A stretch of DNA of 64,000 nucleotides from Palaemon carinicauda (Eukaryota > Arthropoda > Malacostraca > Decapoda > Palaemonidae), in NCBI RefSeq assembly GCF_036898095.1, contig NC_090751.1, positions 77,373,695 to 77,437,694 of the forward strand. Reading direction: 5' to 3'. Of the stretch, positions 11,525 to 21,320 are shown one piece after another. The number at the start of each line of letters is the position of its first letter. Within the stretch, counting starts at the first letter, position 1. Below the pieces are notes generated by a model that made no database searches, had not been told where the DNA came from, and saw only the letters and a program-made list of their open reading frames with translations. Position numbers and translations under genes: made by a program.

Positions 11525-12553
11525 TTATTCTTTAAAATTTTCACTCATAAGTTCCAAATCTGCCTTGTTCCTTTGTAATTTTCTCGTGTTGGATCTCAGT
11601 ACTGCCTTTGCAAGGTCGTAATTCCGTCCAAGCAAATGACAGCTCTTTTCATTCCATAGAAGAGGCATCTCTAGCCTTCCTTCCTCGTTTCTCCTTGCGT
11701 TATCAAGGGTAAACTTAATCAAATTTCCATTACAATCTGACATCAAGTTTCCATCTTCATGGTCTAGTTCACAAATAGATTTCTCATACACAGACCGCAG
11801 CATCTCATCAGTTGCACGTCTCAGCACTGATTCTTCAATCATACCTTTTTCATTTAGCATAGCGAAGTTAGCTTGAACCTCCACCTCGCATTCCAAACTT
11901 AAGTCACTTGGCTCACCCATAGAACTACCAAATCCAATATACTTGCAGCATTCATCTATGCCATCAAATAAAGGGGACTTGTTTCCATTTAACTCACGTT
12001 TCCCCATAATCGGCAACAGAGCGAGAATGCTCTGAACACCGAGAACAAGAAAATCCTTTGAAAGATAAGGTAGATTCTGATGCATAATCTTGACATTACC
12101 CATTAACATTACTCCTGCCACTGATCCCAAATAGATAGATGGGTGATCATTGCCAAATTTTACTGAAAAATCTAATAAACAATGGGCGTCATTTGTACCA
12201 AGTCTCAAGTCAATGTCCTTTATTTTATCACTACCATCAGTCAAATATTTATCAGCTAATTTGAAGCCCTTTTTAGCAAAGGCCCTGGCCACTTCTGAAA
12301 TTCCTGGCAATGACAAATTTATATCTATCCTTGGTACACACAATGCATGTATTACACAAGCCTTATCATCAAAGTTGCACTTTAATTCAACTATCTTGGA
12401 TTTATACTTCTTACTTGAATTAAAACCATAGACTGTTAAGGAGATATTATCTTCTAACACTTTCAACCTATTATCACATGCAAGTTTTTCAGTTACAAAA
12501 CTGGTCTGACAGCCACAGTCCTTCAAACTTCTAACATGGGGTCCATTCAGCAT
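11525..12553 (-). CDS. pol: BEL-1 protease and RT N-terminal region
   Basis: An uninterrupted 342-codon frame. LKDCGCQTSFVTEKLA matches the BEL protease active site, normally D-[CS]-G-[AS]-x-x-[ST]. The middle (LGTNDAHCLLDFS... YLGSVAGVMLMG) is the protease-to-RT linker, and the end (LLWNEKSCHLLGRNYDLAKAVL) is the segment that precedes BEL RT fingers. It starts shortly after the gag zinc-finger region. The frame is open, but its neighbours are broken. Confidence 0.75.
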   Translation of the reverse strand: MLNGPHVRSLKDCGCQTSFVTEKLACDNRLKVLEDNISLTVYGFNSSKKYKSKIVELKCNFDDKACVIHALCVPRIDINLSLPGISEVARAFAKKGFKLADKYLTDGSDKIKDIDLRLGTNDAHCLLDFSVKFGNDHPSIYLGSVAGVMLMGNVKIMHQNLPYLSKDFLVLGVQSILALLPIMGKRELNGNKSPLFDGIDECCKYIGFGSSMGEPSDLSLECEVEVQANFAMLNEKGMIEESVLRRATDEMLRSVYEKSICELDHEDGNLMSDCNGNLIKFTLDNARRNEEGRLEMPLLWNEKSCHLLGRNYDLAKAVLRSNTRKLQRNKADLELMSENFKE

Positions 12554-13860
12554 TTCACAGGTAGGCTAAAGGTTGGCAAAACAGAGGCGCCATCAGTGGT
12601 ATGCAAAGCCTTAGTTATAATCAACACATCACTTGATGTGCTTTGTGCTTTGATTTACCTGCCTTTACTCCCTTGCCACCTCACCTCTCCCATTCACTTG
12701 TAGTTTTTCATCATGAGATTTTTCACCTTGATGATCACACAAAAATGAAAAGTGCCAACCCTTACAAAAATAGCATTTCTTAAAGAATTTAAACTTGCGT
12801 TTGTCAGTGGTATGTCCAATGTTAGCACATTCCTTTCAACCATTAAGTTCTTCTAAGCATCTCAGCTTATGCTCTGGTTCTTTATATTTTATACACTCAT
12901 GTGTTGCATGGTTTTCCTGGTAAAGAGTGCACCTTTTCCTCGGAGAAGCGGCGTCAGCGGTACTAATTCTGTTAGTTTCATTATCCTTATATTTAACATT
13001 AACTGCAAGTGATGTAGAAGATTTTCCTCCTTGTCTCCCCCTTTCATTAAACTTTCTTGTAACGTCCATATAACGTTTAGATGCTTCAAAATTTTTTTCC
13101 TATATCTCCTCAAGTGATGGACGTACATGATTAGTCACATTTACAAGCTGAGCTTTAAAGGACTCATTCATGCCTTGCCAAATGAAATACTGCAAAATAT
13201 CATCTACTTTGATTTCCAATGTAGAAAAAGTTTCAGTTACAGTAGTAATTTTTCCAATATAGGAAAAAGGATCAGTACCATACTCAAGCTTCATTTCACT
13301 TAATTGCTTAATTACATTGAATTTCTGCAGCGAACGAGAAGCCAGTGCTCCTTTAAGCAATTTCTTAGCATCAGTATAAGTCTGCTTTGAAATTTCAAGA
13401 TTCAGAGCAAAATTAAGGCTCTGCCTGATACCTGTTGCTTGAGAAGTAATAGTTTATCCATCTCAGTGTAAGAATATGTGACAATAGCCGATTCAAACTC
13501 AACAAGAAATTTTTCAACATTTTCACTTTCGGTGCCAGAGTAAATCGGAAGTGGAACTAAAGGACTCTTCAAGAGACTTCTTGCAGTCTCAGAATCCAAG
13601 CTTGGCCTCAGGCTTAGAATCCATCAATTGCAAAACAGCAAAACAGGTATTTAATATATATGAGTAATCATCACAAGACTGCAATTCTAATAAGAACTCC
13701 TCTTCATTTGTCCCGTCTCCATACAAAGACGTCTGGATTATAGTATTAAGACTGTTCAACTGATCACTGTACGAAACCAGTTTAATTTGAACAGCCTTGC
13801 ACTCAGTTTTATTCATACGCGTGAATTTATCATGTTCATTAAGCAACCGCTTTACTTGGC
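12554..13860 (-). pseudogene. gag: BEL-1 gag
   Basis: Read leftward, four frames in series cover the gene, with frameshifts near 13590 and 13400 and stops near 13100, 12836 and beyond. LPIYSGTESENVEKFLVEFE is the hallmark of the BEL Gag N-domain (the DUF1759 type). Later GALASRSLQKFNVIKQLSEM and TVTETFSTLE fit the same domain. A Cys-rich tail (CTLYQENHATHEC, then CYFCKGWHFSFLC) supplies the zinc-binding module. It would package element RNA; here it is non-functional. Confidence 0.75.
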
Positions 13861-14005
13861 CACGAATAGGCTATATTTACGAGTCTAATTCTACACTCAT
13901 TTCAATAAAATTTAAAGGACTGACTATGGAACCGCAAACAAACGAAACCCCAACCTGGAAGCTAACCAGATAGCAAAAACAGCACCTTACTTAGGCCCCA
14001 CAGGA

Positions 14006-14020
14006 CCACGTTGGGCGCCA
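14006..14020 (-). other. tRNA-Lys-like primer binding site of BEL-1
   Basis: The minus strand reads TGGCGCCCAACGTGG directly after the LTR. This matches the 3' end of tRNA-Lys1,2 as used by several reverse-transcribing elements, over 15 bases. It fixes the element's orientation and the inner LTR edge. Confidence 0.8.
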
Positions 14021-14495
14021 TCTCGAAAAATTTACTAGATAATTGGGAAATTAATACAAAGAGTAATTTTCTTATTTTAATGAAACCTTCATAAAATTAT
14101 AAACAGCTAAGAAATTGAATAAGATATAATAAAATGGTTTCATGTATTGCTGCTCAAATTAAAACCAATGCTGTTGTTGCTGCTGTCGAAGATGATCGCC
14201 TTAAATGGAGGTCAAAGCGATGGTCAAGCATCTCCAACTTCCAATTACTATTCTCAAGAACCCCTAGATAAATATGAAATATCAAATATCAGTTACACTT
14301 CAAATGATAATTTAAACTATCGAAATTACTAATAAATTATTTAAACACAGGAATGCCATTCAAATATATGTATTGTATCAATAATGAATTTCACTTAACA
14401 CTATCAAAATAATAATTACCTAAAGGCAATGGTCCACTTTGTGTATTAAGTATATTACTTGTATGCAACGAGCCAAATTTACAGTAAGGCCGAAC
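14021..14495 (-). repeat. 5' LTR of BEL-1
   Basis: 475 bases matching 5074-5548. The inner edge touches the primer site. Its ends are not TG/CA in the present sequence. Confidence 0.9.
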
Positions 14496-14792
14496 GAATC
14501 GGGGTTAAAAGAATACCGGGCTAGCCCGCTTCTGACCAAAATAAGAACAATCTCGCACATGTCGCTGAGTGGCTGCATTGGTTAGGGTTTAGATTAAGAA
14601 ATGTCATCAGTCTCTATTTAACTCTACTCGGGAGAACAACAAGAACTCAAGCTCTCTTAACAAAGCGGTCTTCATCCACCTGGTTAATCTGTGGATAAAT
14701 CCTCGTTAATCCTCTGGGTCCTGAGGAGTCATAGCTACTTGTTCCGTATATGGCTGCAGATCAAGTCAAAAGGGAAAGGAAGACCAAAATGT

Positions 14793-14864
<72 letters not shown>

Positions 14865-15897
14865 CTTATATGATTCCTTTTGTAAATCTAAAAAAAGAAT
14901 TTGTTTCCCTATTTGTACGGTGTCGCATGGTTTTTTAGGATGAGAATCTTAAACAGAAAAATCTCCTGCGAGAGAAGTCAAAAACGAAAATATGGAAAAA
15001 TAGAGAAATAGTAAATTTCCAAATAATAGCTTGAAGAAAATTATTTTTTAAATTTTAAACAGAATCCTCTTATCTCCTTTGTCGTGAATTTTTCTCCGAC
15101 TTATTAAAAGTAATGATTCTAGGCCCGATGGAATGGGCCGATGACAAGACCTTGATGAAGTTTGCTTTCCAAAACTATTCAGGATTCAATAAAATATGAT
15201 CACAAATTTTAATTTTATTCCAAAAATAATCGTCTGATAAAGAAATAACACACAATAACACTTTAAGCTAATTGAAAAATAGAACTGTCACCCTTAGGGG
15301 GTCTGCAACATGTGCTCATGAAACACAGAGTCCACGTTGGACTAAAAAAAGACTAAGTTTGCGCAATTACAACAATTATTCCTTGGTAAATCACATACCA
15401 AGGTCCACAGGCGTATTCTGATGCATAAAACTAATCCCCAGTCCCAGGGATGACAATTTTACAGACCAATAGAAAGTTACATATAAAACTAAGAAAAGGA
15501 ACCGACCTGGTATCACGATGGCTTGGAGCCGGAGACAGAGAGACGAACAATATAGTTTAACTTACTGTGGGGGTTTAGGCAGGAATGCACGAGCGTCGTG
15601 CTGTACAGCTCCGAGGAAAACTACGATCTCCCGAGCTTACTAAAGTGTCCTTGTGAGATGCGAGGGAACTCTTACGTTATTTATTCAATAAGGGGTTTGA
15701 TAAAGCTCCTTTATCAACCACAAGACAGAGAAACAATTAAAGTCTTACTTCAGATCAAAGGGTAAACTTAATACTTCGGCTGAAGGCCATAATTTGCCGT
15801 AATCCAACAAGCTAGAGAGTCCTTGGCTCTAAACATATGCATCGATATTTTTGTCGTGGTAAACCAGTACAATATAATTTTTGTAATTCGTAAATAA
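14496..15897. other. Unassigned 1.4 kb with a (TC)32 microsatellite at 14797-14860
   Basis: I see no gene. The only clear structure is 64 bases of pure TC repeat. A CTTGGTAAATCACATACCAAGG hairpin lies near 15382. There is no similarity to the surrounding elements that I can read. Confidence 0.6.
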
Positions 15898-16408
15898 CGG
15901 ATTTTGAGTATAGCGAAAAATCTATTTTTGGATGAGGTAGTCATGTCGTCCTGATGGAAGTTCCTTCATAGGTAGCTTCTAAGGTATATTTGACTACAGT
16001 GATATATCCCGGAGAATTTACAAAAGGTATCCAGAATTCTAACTCCTGGAGCGAATATCCCTTAAAATTTTACGAAGGGATATCGCGTAATATCAGAGGA
16101 CGTATTCTTGACACGTCTCATGGCTATCTACACCCCCAATAGAGCTTTCACTACGAGGGTAAAGAGAGGCAAGAATAAGGTGAGTCGCTCCACAGACATC
16201 GCTCTCGACGAATCACTACTGCTCTGCAAATAGTGCGCCTGACCACCACCGCGAGGCACCACCATCATTCTTTGTAGCTTTATAGGTGTTGCAGATACAG
16301 TACTATAGGGAGGGATTCATTACTCTTTTGTCCCAAAAGAGGGTGGGTCCATCAGGACGACATGGCTACCTCAGCCAAAAATAGATTTTTCGCTATGCTC
16401 AAAATCCG
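15898..16408 (+). mobile_element. 511-bp inverted-repeat unit, DIRS subfamily 2 derived
   Basis: It begins with the 27-bp junction site (15898-15924) and ends with the same site inverted (16382-16408). Next to the sites lie further inverted arms ending in CATGTCGTCCTGATGG / CCATCAGGACGACATGG, giving about 60-bp terminal inverted repeats. The interior matches the DIRS 5' terminal region (CAGAATTCTAACTCCTGGAG, ATGGCTATCTACACCCCC). There is no coding frame. It looks like a short derivative that kept both element ends. Confidence 0.75.
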
Positions 16409-17043
16409 TTTTTTGGGCTCAGGCCATGTCGTCGTGATGGAAGTGTACCAGAGCATTAATGTATCTGTGGATTTCCAATAGTGCCGTTCATCTCGAGCTA
16501 AATCTTTCCTCTTCGGTCTTTAGACCTAGAGACACTTGATGTTACCGTTATACATCAATCAGTTGATCATGAAATATGTCATTGCTTCCTGCCCCCTACA
16601 GGGAAGAGTCTGGGTAGATTTTAGGAAAAAACCCGAGGATTGTGAGTTCAAGGAACAATCTAGCAAACAGTTTGTATATTAGTGTCAACATATACGTAAA
16701 GCATAGTCTGTATTAGGATGGTATTGGTCTGGACAGGTTACTGTACCTCCCGGGTCTGTCGTGAAGAGACAGACAGGTTTATATATGTGTATGAACACCT
16801 TAAACAGTAAAATGAACAGTCTAGTACAACAAGATCTTACCTGTTTGCCTGGAACACCATGAATCTTAGTTCTGGTATTGACTTAAATATCAAAAGAGTC
16901 AAGGATGCTCTGACATATACATTTAAAGAAATATTTGGGGCAAAAGAGACGCAAATATTCGTTCTATTGTTTATTACAAAATAGAAATCACGGTTGTAAA
17001 CAATTACAATATATACTGAATAATTCTGCAGACAAGCCTAAAA
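16409..17043 (-). mobile_element. DIRS subfamily 2: 3' terminal region
   Basis: It starts TTTTTTGGGCTCAGGCCATG, directly at the junction site, and continues GGAAGTGTACCAGAG as at the 3' ends of DIRS-B and DIRS-C. No coding is seen. Together with the gag at 19624-20961 and the leader at 28751-29577 it may belong to a single minus-strand element later filled with insertions (inference). Confidence 0.6.
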
Positions 17044-17190
17044 CGGATTTTGAGCGAAGCGAAAAATCTATTTTTGGGTGAGATAGCCATGTCGTCCTGA
17101 TGGAAGGTTCCTTCAGTAGCTTCCTAGGGTATATTTAACTACAGTGGATATTCCCAGAGAATTAAACTAAAGGTTATCACAGAATTCTAG
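17044..17190 (+). mobile_element. Fragment of a DIRS terminal unit
   Basis: It opens with the 27-bp junction site (17044-17070), then TTTTTGGGTGAGATAGCCATG and the subfamily 1 terminal sequence up to CAGAATTCTA, where gypsy gag sequence takes over. Confidence 0.75.
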
Positions 17191-19623
17191 TTCGGGAAGC
17201 GTTTAAGACTTTGCAGCCTACAGATGACACAAGTGAAGCTGCAATTAAGGCTCTTACCACATATTTTGCTCCTCAGGTCAATAAATTTTTTGAAAGTTTT
17301 CAGCGCAGGCTTATCAGAAAGAAAATGAAAGTTTAGATGCATTTGTGACTAGACTAAAGAATTTAGCCGTTTCATGTGAATTTCTAGAGTTAGAAAATGT
17401 TATCATAGATAAAGTAATTGCACATTGCACATCAGAAGAGCTAAGAAAGAAATTATTGCAAGATAAAGATTTAACATTAGAAAAGGTATTGATAACAGGC
17501 AGAGCTTTAGAAACATCAAATAGGCAAAGTAACATAATAGGTAGTTCTACAAGCAATAGAATGGAAAATTCTAAAATTAATACAGTAGGTTTTGTAATAA
17601 ATGGCAAGGGTATTCACAAAACTAAAGAGAAGATTAAAGCTGTACAATCAACAAAAGTGCCAGAAAATGTTAAGGAATTACAGTCATTTATAGGTTTAGT
17701 AACATTTTATGGGAATTTCATTCAGAATTTGTCTACAATTGCACATCCATTGTATAATCTGTTGAATAAGGGTGTAGAATGGAAGTGGACAAAAGAGTGT
17801 CAGGAATCTTTTGAAAGAATCAAGCAGGAAATAACATCACCTACATTCTTAGTACATTATCAAATGGATTTACCAGTTAAATTAGTATGTGATGCATCAA
17901 ACATAGGTCTAGGTGCAGTATTATCTCATGTAATGCCAGATGGAACAGAAAAACCAATAGCATTCACTTCTAGAGTATTGAACAAGGCAGAAAGGAATTA
18001 CTCTCAAATAGAAAAGGAAGGTTTAGCATTAGTTTATGGAGTTAAAAAATTCCATATGTATCTTTATGGTAGGAAAAAGTTCACACTTTTTACAGATCAT
18101 AAACCTTTATTAGCAATATTGGGTCCAAAAGCAAGTTTACCTACGTTGGTGGCTGCAAGACTACAACGTTGGGCAGTTACGTTAACAGCGTACCACTATG
18201 ATATAGAATACCGTCCAACATCAAAGATGGGTAATGCAGATGCTTTATCCAGATTACCTGTAGACAAAGCTCCAGAAGAGTATGATAACAGTGTTCTGTT
18301 AATTTCTGTATATGATGTACCAATAACTGCGAAAGATGTAGCACACAGTACCAAGCAAGACCCAGTACTTAGTAAGGTTTTGGAGAGTTTAATGACAGGT
18401 AGGGACTTATGTGGAAAGGAGGAAAATTGTAAACCGTATAAGGATATATGGTATGAACTGAGTGTGACACAAGGAATAGTGATGAGAGGTTCCAGGGTAG
18501 TTATTCCTAATTCACTGAGAAATAAGGTTTTGTCTGAAATACATGCTGATCACCAAGGTATTGTAAGATCAAAGTCAATTGCGAGAACTTTTGTATGGTG
18601 GCCAGGTGTAGATAAAGATGTGGAATGTTATATAAAGAATTGTATGAATTGTGTTATGCAACAGAACAATCCTCAATTTGCTAGAATGCACCCGTGGGAG
18701 TTACCCAGGTATCCATGGCAAAGAGTGCATATAGATTTTGCAGGTCCTTTTTTGAATTATTTGTTTTTGATAGTAGTAGATGCTTACAGTAAGTGGCCAG
18801 AAATTATCCCAATGAAGACAACAACGTCTTACGCCACAATAAAAGAGTTAATGCAATTTTTTTCAACGCATGGTATTCCAGAAAGAATTGTTACAGATAA
18901 TGGTCCACAGTTTACCTCACAAGAGTTTAAAGAATTTTGTAATGTCAATGGTATAAAGCATACATTTTCAGCTACATATCATCCATCTACTAATGGAGAG
19001 GCTGAAAGATTTGTCCAAACGTTTAAACACAATATGAAGTGTAGAAAAGCAAATTCAGGTAATATATTTTTGCATGTGTCAAAATTTTTATTGTCTTATA
19101 GAACAACGCCGCACAGCACAACAGGGGTGGCATCCTCAAATTTGTTGATGGGGAGGAGGATAAGGTGTAAGTTAGGTTTGTTGTATCCAAGTTTGCAAAG
19201 TGATTTAGAAGATAAAGGGTATAAACAAGTAGCAAAGCTTCCTAATGTAAGACATTTTTTACCTTTGTCTGATGTCATGGTAAGATCGTACAACACTCCA
19301 GAGAAGTGGGTACCAGGAGAGATTGTAAGAGAGATAGGAAATTTACATTATGATGTTCGTGTTAGTGATAATGTTGTAAAACGTCATGTTGATCAATTAC
19401 AGCCGTTAAACAGAAAGACAGTAGAGCATGTGAATGTTAGAGATGAGAAACTTAAAGAAGTAGTTAGATCAAATGAGTCAAATATTAACCAAGATAGTCC
19501 AACATCCAATGTAGATTCAGAACCAATTCATGTACCAGTACAAGATGATGTTAAAGTGCTTCCTAATAGGATTAACAGAGGAAAGCCCCCTGAGAGATTA
19601 GATTTATGAAGGTTTTTACAATG
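17191..19623 (+). mobile_element. Ty3/gypsy element 2 fragment without LTRs
   Basis: Gag, RNase H and integrase sequences are bounded on the left by a DIRS terminal fragment and on the right by DIRS gag. No LTR, primer site or polypurine tract is seen at either edge, so both ends have been lost. Gag sequence is readable from about 17196 (EAFKTLQPTDD), one frame away from the long frame. Confidence 0.85.
17345..19609 (+). CDS. Fused Gag / RNase H / integrase, 754 codons, RT deleted
   Basis: Residues 1-80 are Gag (RLKNLAVSCEF... LEKVLITGRALE). Near residue 80 (nt ~17580) the sequence jumps in frame into the end of the RT domain (VGFVINGKGIHKTKEKIKAV), so the zinc knuckle, protease and most of RT are missing. 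RNase H follows (VCDASNIGLGAVLS, EKEGLALVYG, TDHKPLLAIL, ADALSR). The integrase has its HHCC finger (HADHQG... CMNCVMQQ) and all three core acids: HIDFAG, VTDNGPQF, NGEAERF. The ATG at 17345 is internal to gag; the true start was upstream and is separated by a frameshift near 17300. The long frame is free of stops, unlike most of its neighbours. Confidence 0.85.
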   Translation: MTRLKNLAVSCEFLELENVIIDKVIAHCTSEELRKKLLQDKDLTLEKVLITGRALETSNRQSNIIGSSTSNRMENSKINTVGFVINGKGIHKTKEKIKAVQSTKVPENVKELQSFIGLVTFYGNFIQNLSTIAHPLYNLLNKGVEWKWTKECQESFERIKQEITSPTFLVHYQMDLPVKLVCDASNIGLGAVLSHVMPDGTEKPIAFTSRVLNKAERNYSQIEKEGLALVYGVKKFHMYLYGRKKFTLFTDHKPLLAILGPKASLPTLVAARLQRWAVTLTAYHYDIEYRPTSKMGNADALSRLPVDKAPEEYDNSVLLISVYDVPITAKDVAHSTKQDPVLSKVLESLMTGRDLCGKEENCKPYKDIWYELSVTQGIVMRGSRVVIPNSLRNKVLSEIHADHQGIVRSKSIARTFVWWPGVDKDVECYIKNCMNCVMQQNNPQFARMHPWELPRYPWQRVHIDFAGPFLNYLFLIVVDAYSKWPEIIPMKTTTSYATIKELMQFFSTHGIPERIVTDNGPQFTSQEFKEFCNVNGIKHTFSATYHPSTNGEAERFVQTFKHNMKCRKANSGNIFLHVSKFLLSYRTTPHSTTGVASSNLLMGRRIRCKLGLLYPSLQSDLEDKGYKQVAKLPNVRHFLPLSDVMVRSYNTPEKWVPGEIVREIGNLHYDVRVSDNVVKRHVDQLQPLNRKTVEHVNVRDEKLKEVVRSNESNINQDSPTSNVDSEPIHVPVQDDVKVLPNRINRGKPPERLDL

Positions 19624-20961
19624 TCAAGCCATCGTTTCTAGCCCCCTTTGTAAAGACATGGACGCTGCCAAGCGCTCCTTTGTCTCATGTTCTCTCTTCA
19701 AGAGAAACTCTGACAGCTTAGGGAGGTCCTCGTTGAACTGACGTCCAGCGATATCGGCCTCCAGCTTCCCGACTGAGAAGGTAACATGAACGTCCTTCCA
19801 GTCCTTGTCATCTGAAGGAAAAGCGAGGGAGAAAGGCTTGCTTTCTTCCAGTGTGGGGCAGGGCTTTCCTGCCCTCACAGCCTTCAGAGCTGCTTTAAAC
19901 CCTTTATCCATAAAGGGAAAAGCACGTTGAGGGTCAGCAATAAATGATGGATGTTTCTTGCTTAATGCCGGCACCTTTGAGCAAGTGAATGCCCTCTCCT
20001 TTAGCTTTGCGGAAAACAAAGCCTGTGCTTTAGCGAGCTCAAGGACAATTACTTCCTTGGGCTATATCTCTCCTTTGGATGCCAGTTCAGTTCTGAGCTG
20101 GACATAGCAATCCGGGTAGGATGCCCTGCTGGGCCAGAACTCTACCTCCTCCACTGAGACGGTACCCAGTTTCTCCGAAAGGAAAATCTTGCCTGCTGAC
20201 ATAGGCATGTGCTCCGCGTACCTCCACGGGTTAACATCGGAGAACACAGGGAGGTCCTTCACATTTAGTTTCTTCGGGGCTAAGCGTGAAGAAACTAATT
20301 GCTTGATCTCTGATCGGAAAGTAGTCTCTTTCTCTGACGACTTCTTCTGCAAGTCGTACACCATCGACATCAGAGATTGCAAGGTGGTCGTAAGTGCCTC
20401 CAGATGAGGCGGTTGCGAAGAGGTTGATGGAGCTGGTTCCACCACAGCCGCTGGAGAAACCGATACCGCTTCAGAATTCTCAACCTCGTTAGAAGGAGGA
20501 ACAACTGCCTCCTGTTCTAACTCTTCTACGAGGAGATTCTTCTCAGTCTCCTCGGAAACGAAGGACATATTGTCGTCCAGGTGGACGCTCTACAAAGCAT
20601 CCGCCACGTCAGGGTCTCCAGGTTTCTGAACCGGGAGTTGCCCCAAGGGGATTGCAGGTTTAGTCTGGGGAATGACGGCCTCGTCACGAGCTCCGGGGAA
20701 GAGACAGGCCCGAGGAATTCTTCTGAAAACCTCTAACCCATTTCCGCAGCATAATCCTAGCTGCATCCTAGACTCCGCAGACTTTTGATCATCAAAAGCC
20801 TCCTTAACCAACTTGTCACACACAGTACAAGCCTCTGGGTCCCAGTACTTGAGAGCCCCTTTGGTGACAGAACATCGGGCGTGAGACCTACACACGCCAT
20901 GTCCGTAGAAGTCCTTGCTACGGACCCTACAAAAGTTGTTCCCGCACTCGGGATGCTCCTC
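19624..20961 (-). pseudogene. gag: DIRS subfamily 2 gag, 3' truncated
   Basis: One frame from the splice-acceptor-like CACAG/GAGGAG at 20961 leftward, broken only by in-frame TAGs near 20590 and 20060. The N-terminus holds the Cys/His module (ECGNNFC... CRSHARC... CTVC). The middle shares NVKDLPVFSDVNPWRYAEHM and KIFLSEKLG with the subfamily 1 Gag but is clearly divergent. It ends abruptly in ...LETMA at the gypsy fragment, so the Arg/Gly-rich tail and pol are missing. No Met lies at the start of this exon, which supports translation beginning upstream. Confidence 0.8.
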
Positions 20962-21320
20962 CTGTGAAGAAAAGAAAAGCAAATGAGTTTTCTGTGAAAT
21001 TCCCAAATTTCAACATAATACATTTATTATATTCAACTTGGATAGGGTAAGCTATAGTAGGAAAGACACCCACATGTGTTTCCCATCCAGCCATTTGCTA
21101 TGACCCCTTCCGTATTGAACCATGAAATTCACAAGGAATTAAATAACAGAGGGAATATCCAAGATATATAGTGTCTACTTGACACAACCTCTTAAAATGT
21201 TCAAAACAGAGGATAATTTTAATGGATATAACCATTAAAATAAGAGAGAATCATCTCTCTATGATGGTCTCACAAATGGCTACATAAAAACCACTTGTAG
21301 GTTGGAAAAATTTATCATAT
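20962..21320 (-). other. DIRS subfamily 2 leader remnant
   Basis: Directly upstream of gag on the minus strand is a pyrimidine-rich stretch (TTTGCTTTTCTTTTCTTCACAG). The rest is AT-rich without a frame. It ends where DIRS-A begins. Confidence 0.5.

Larger units (their letters stand above)
5074..14495 (-). mobile_element. BEL/Pao element 1 with paired LTRs
   Basis: Two 475-bp direct repeats flank, on the minus strand, a tRNA-Lys-like primer site, gag, protease, RT, RNase H and integrase in BEL/Pao order. Nearly equal LTRs show a once-complete 9.4-kb insertion into gypsy element 1. Pol is one frame from RT through integrase with several in-frame stops, so the copy is dead. A 2.7-kb stretch without a gene separates pol from the 3' LTR. 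I see no clear target duplication: TCATC lies left and GAATC lies right. Confidence 0.88.

Noticed and set aside
14560..14620. tRNA-like start GCTGAGTGGCTGCATTGGTTAG, possibly a SINE
   Set aside because: A box-A-like run is visible but no box B (GGTTCGANNCC) at the right distance and no second copy in the window.
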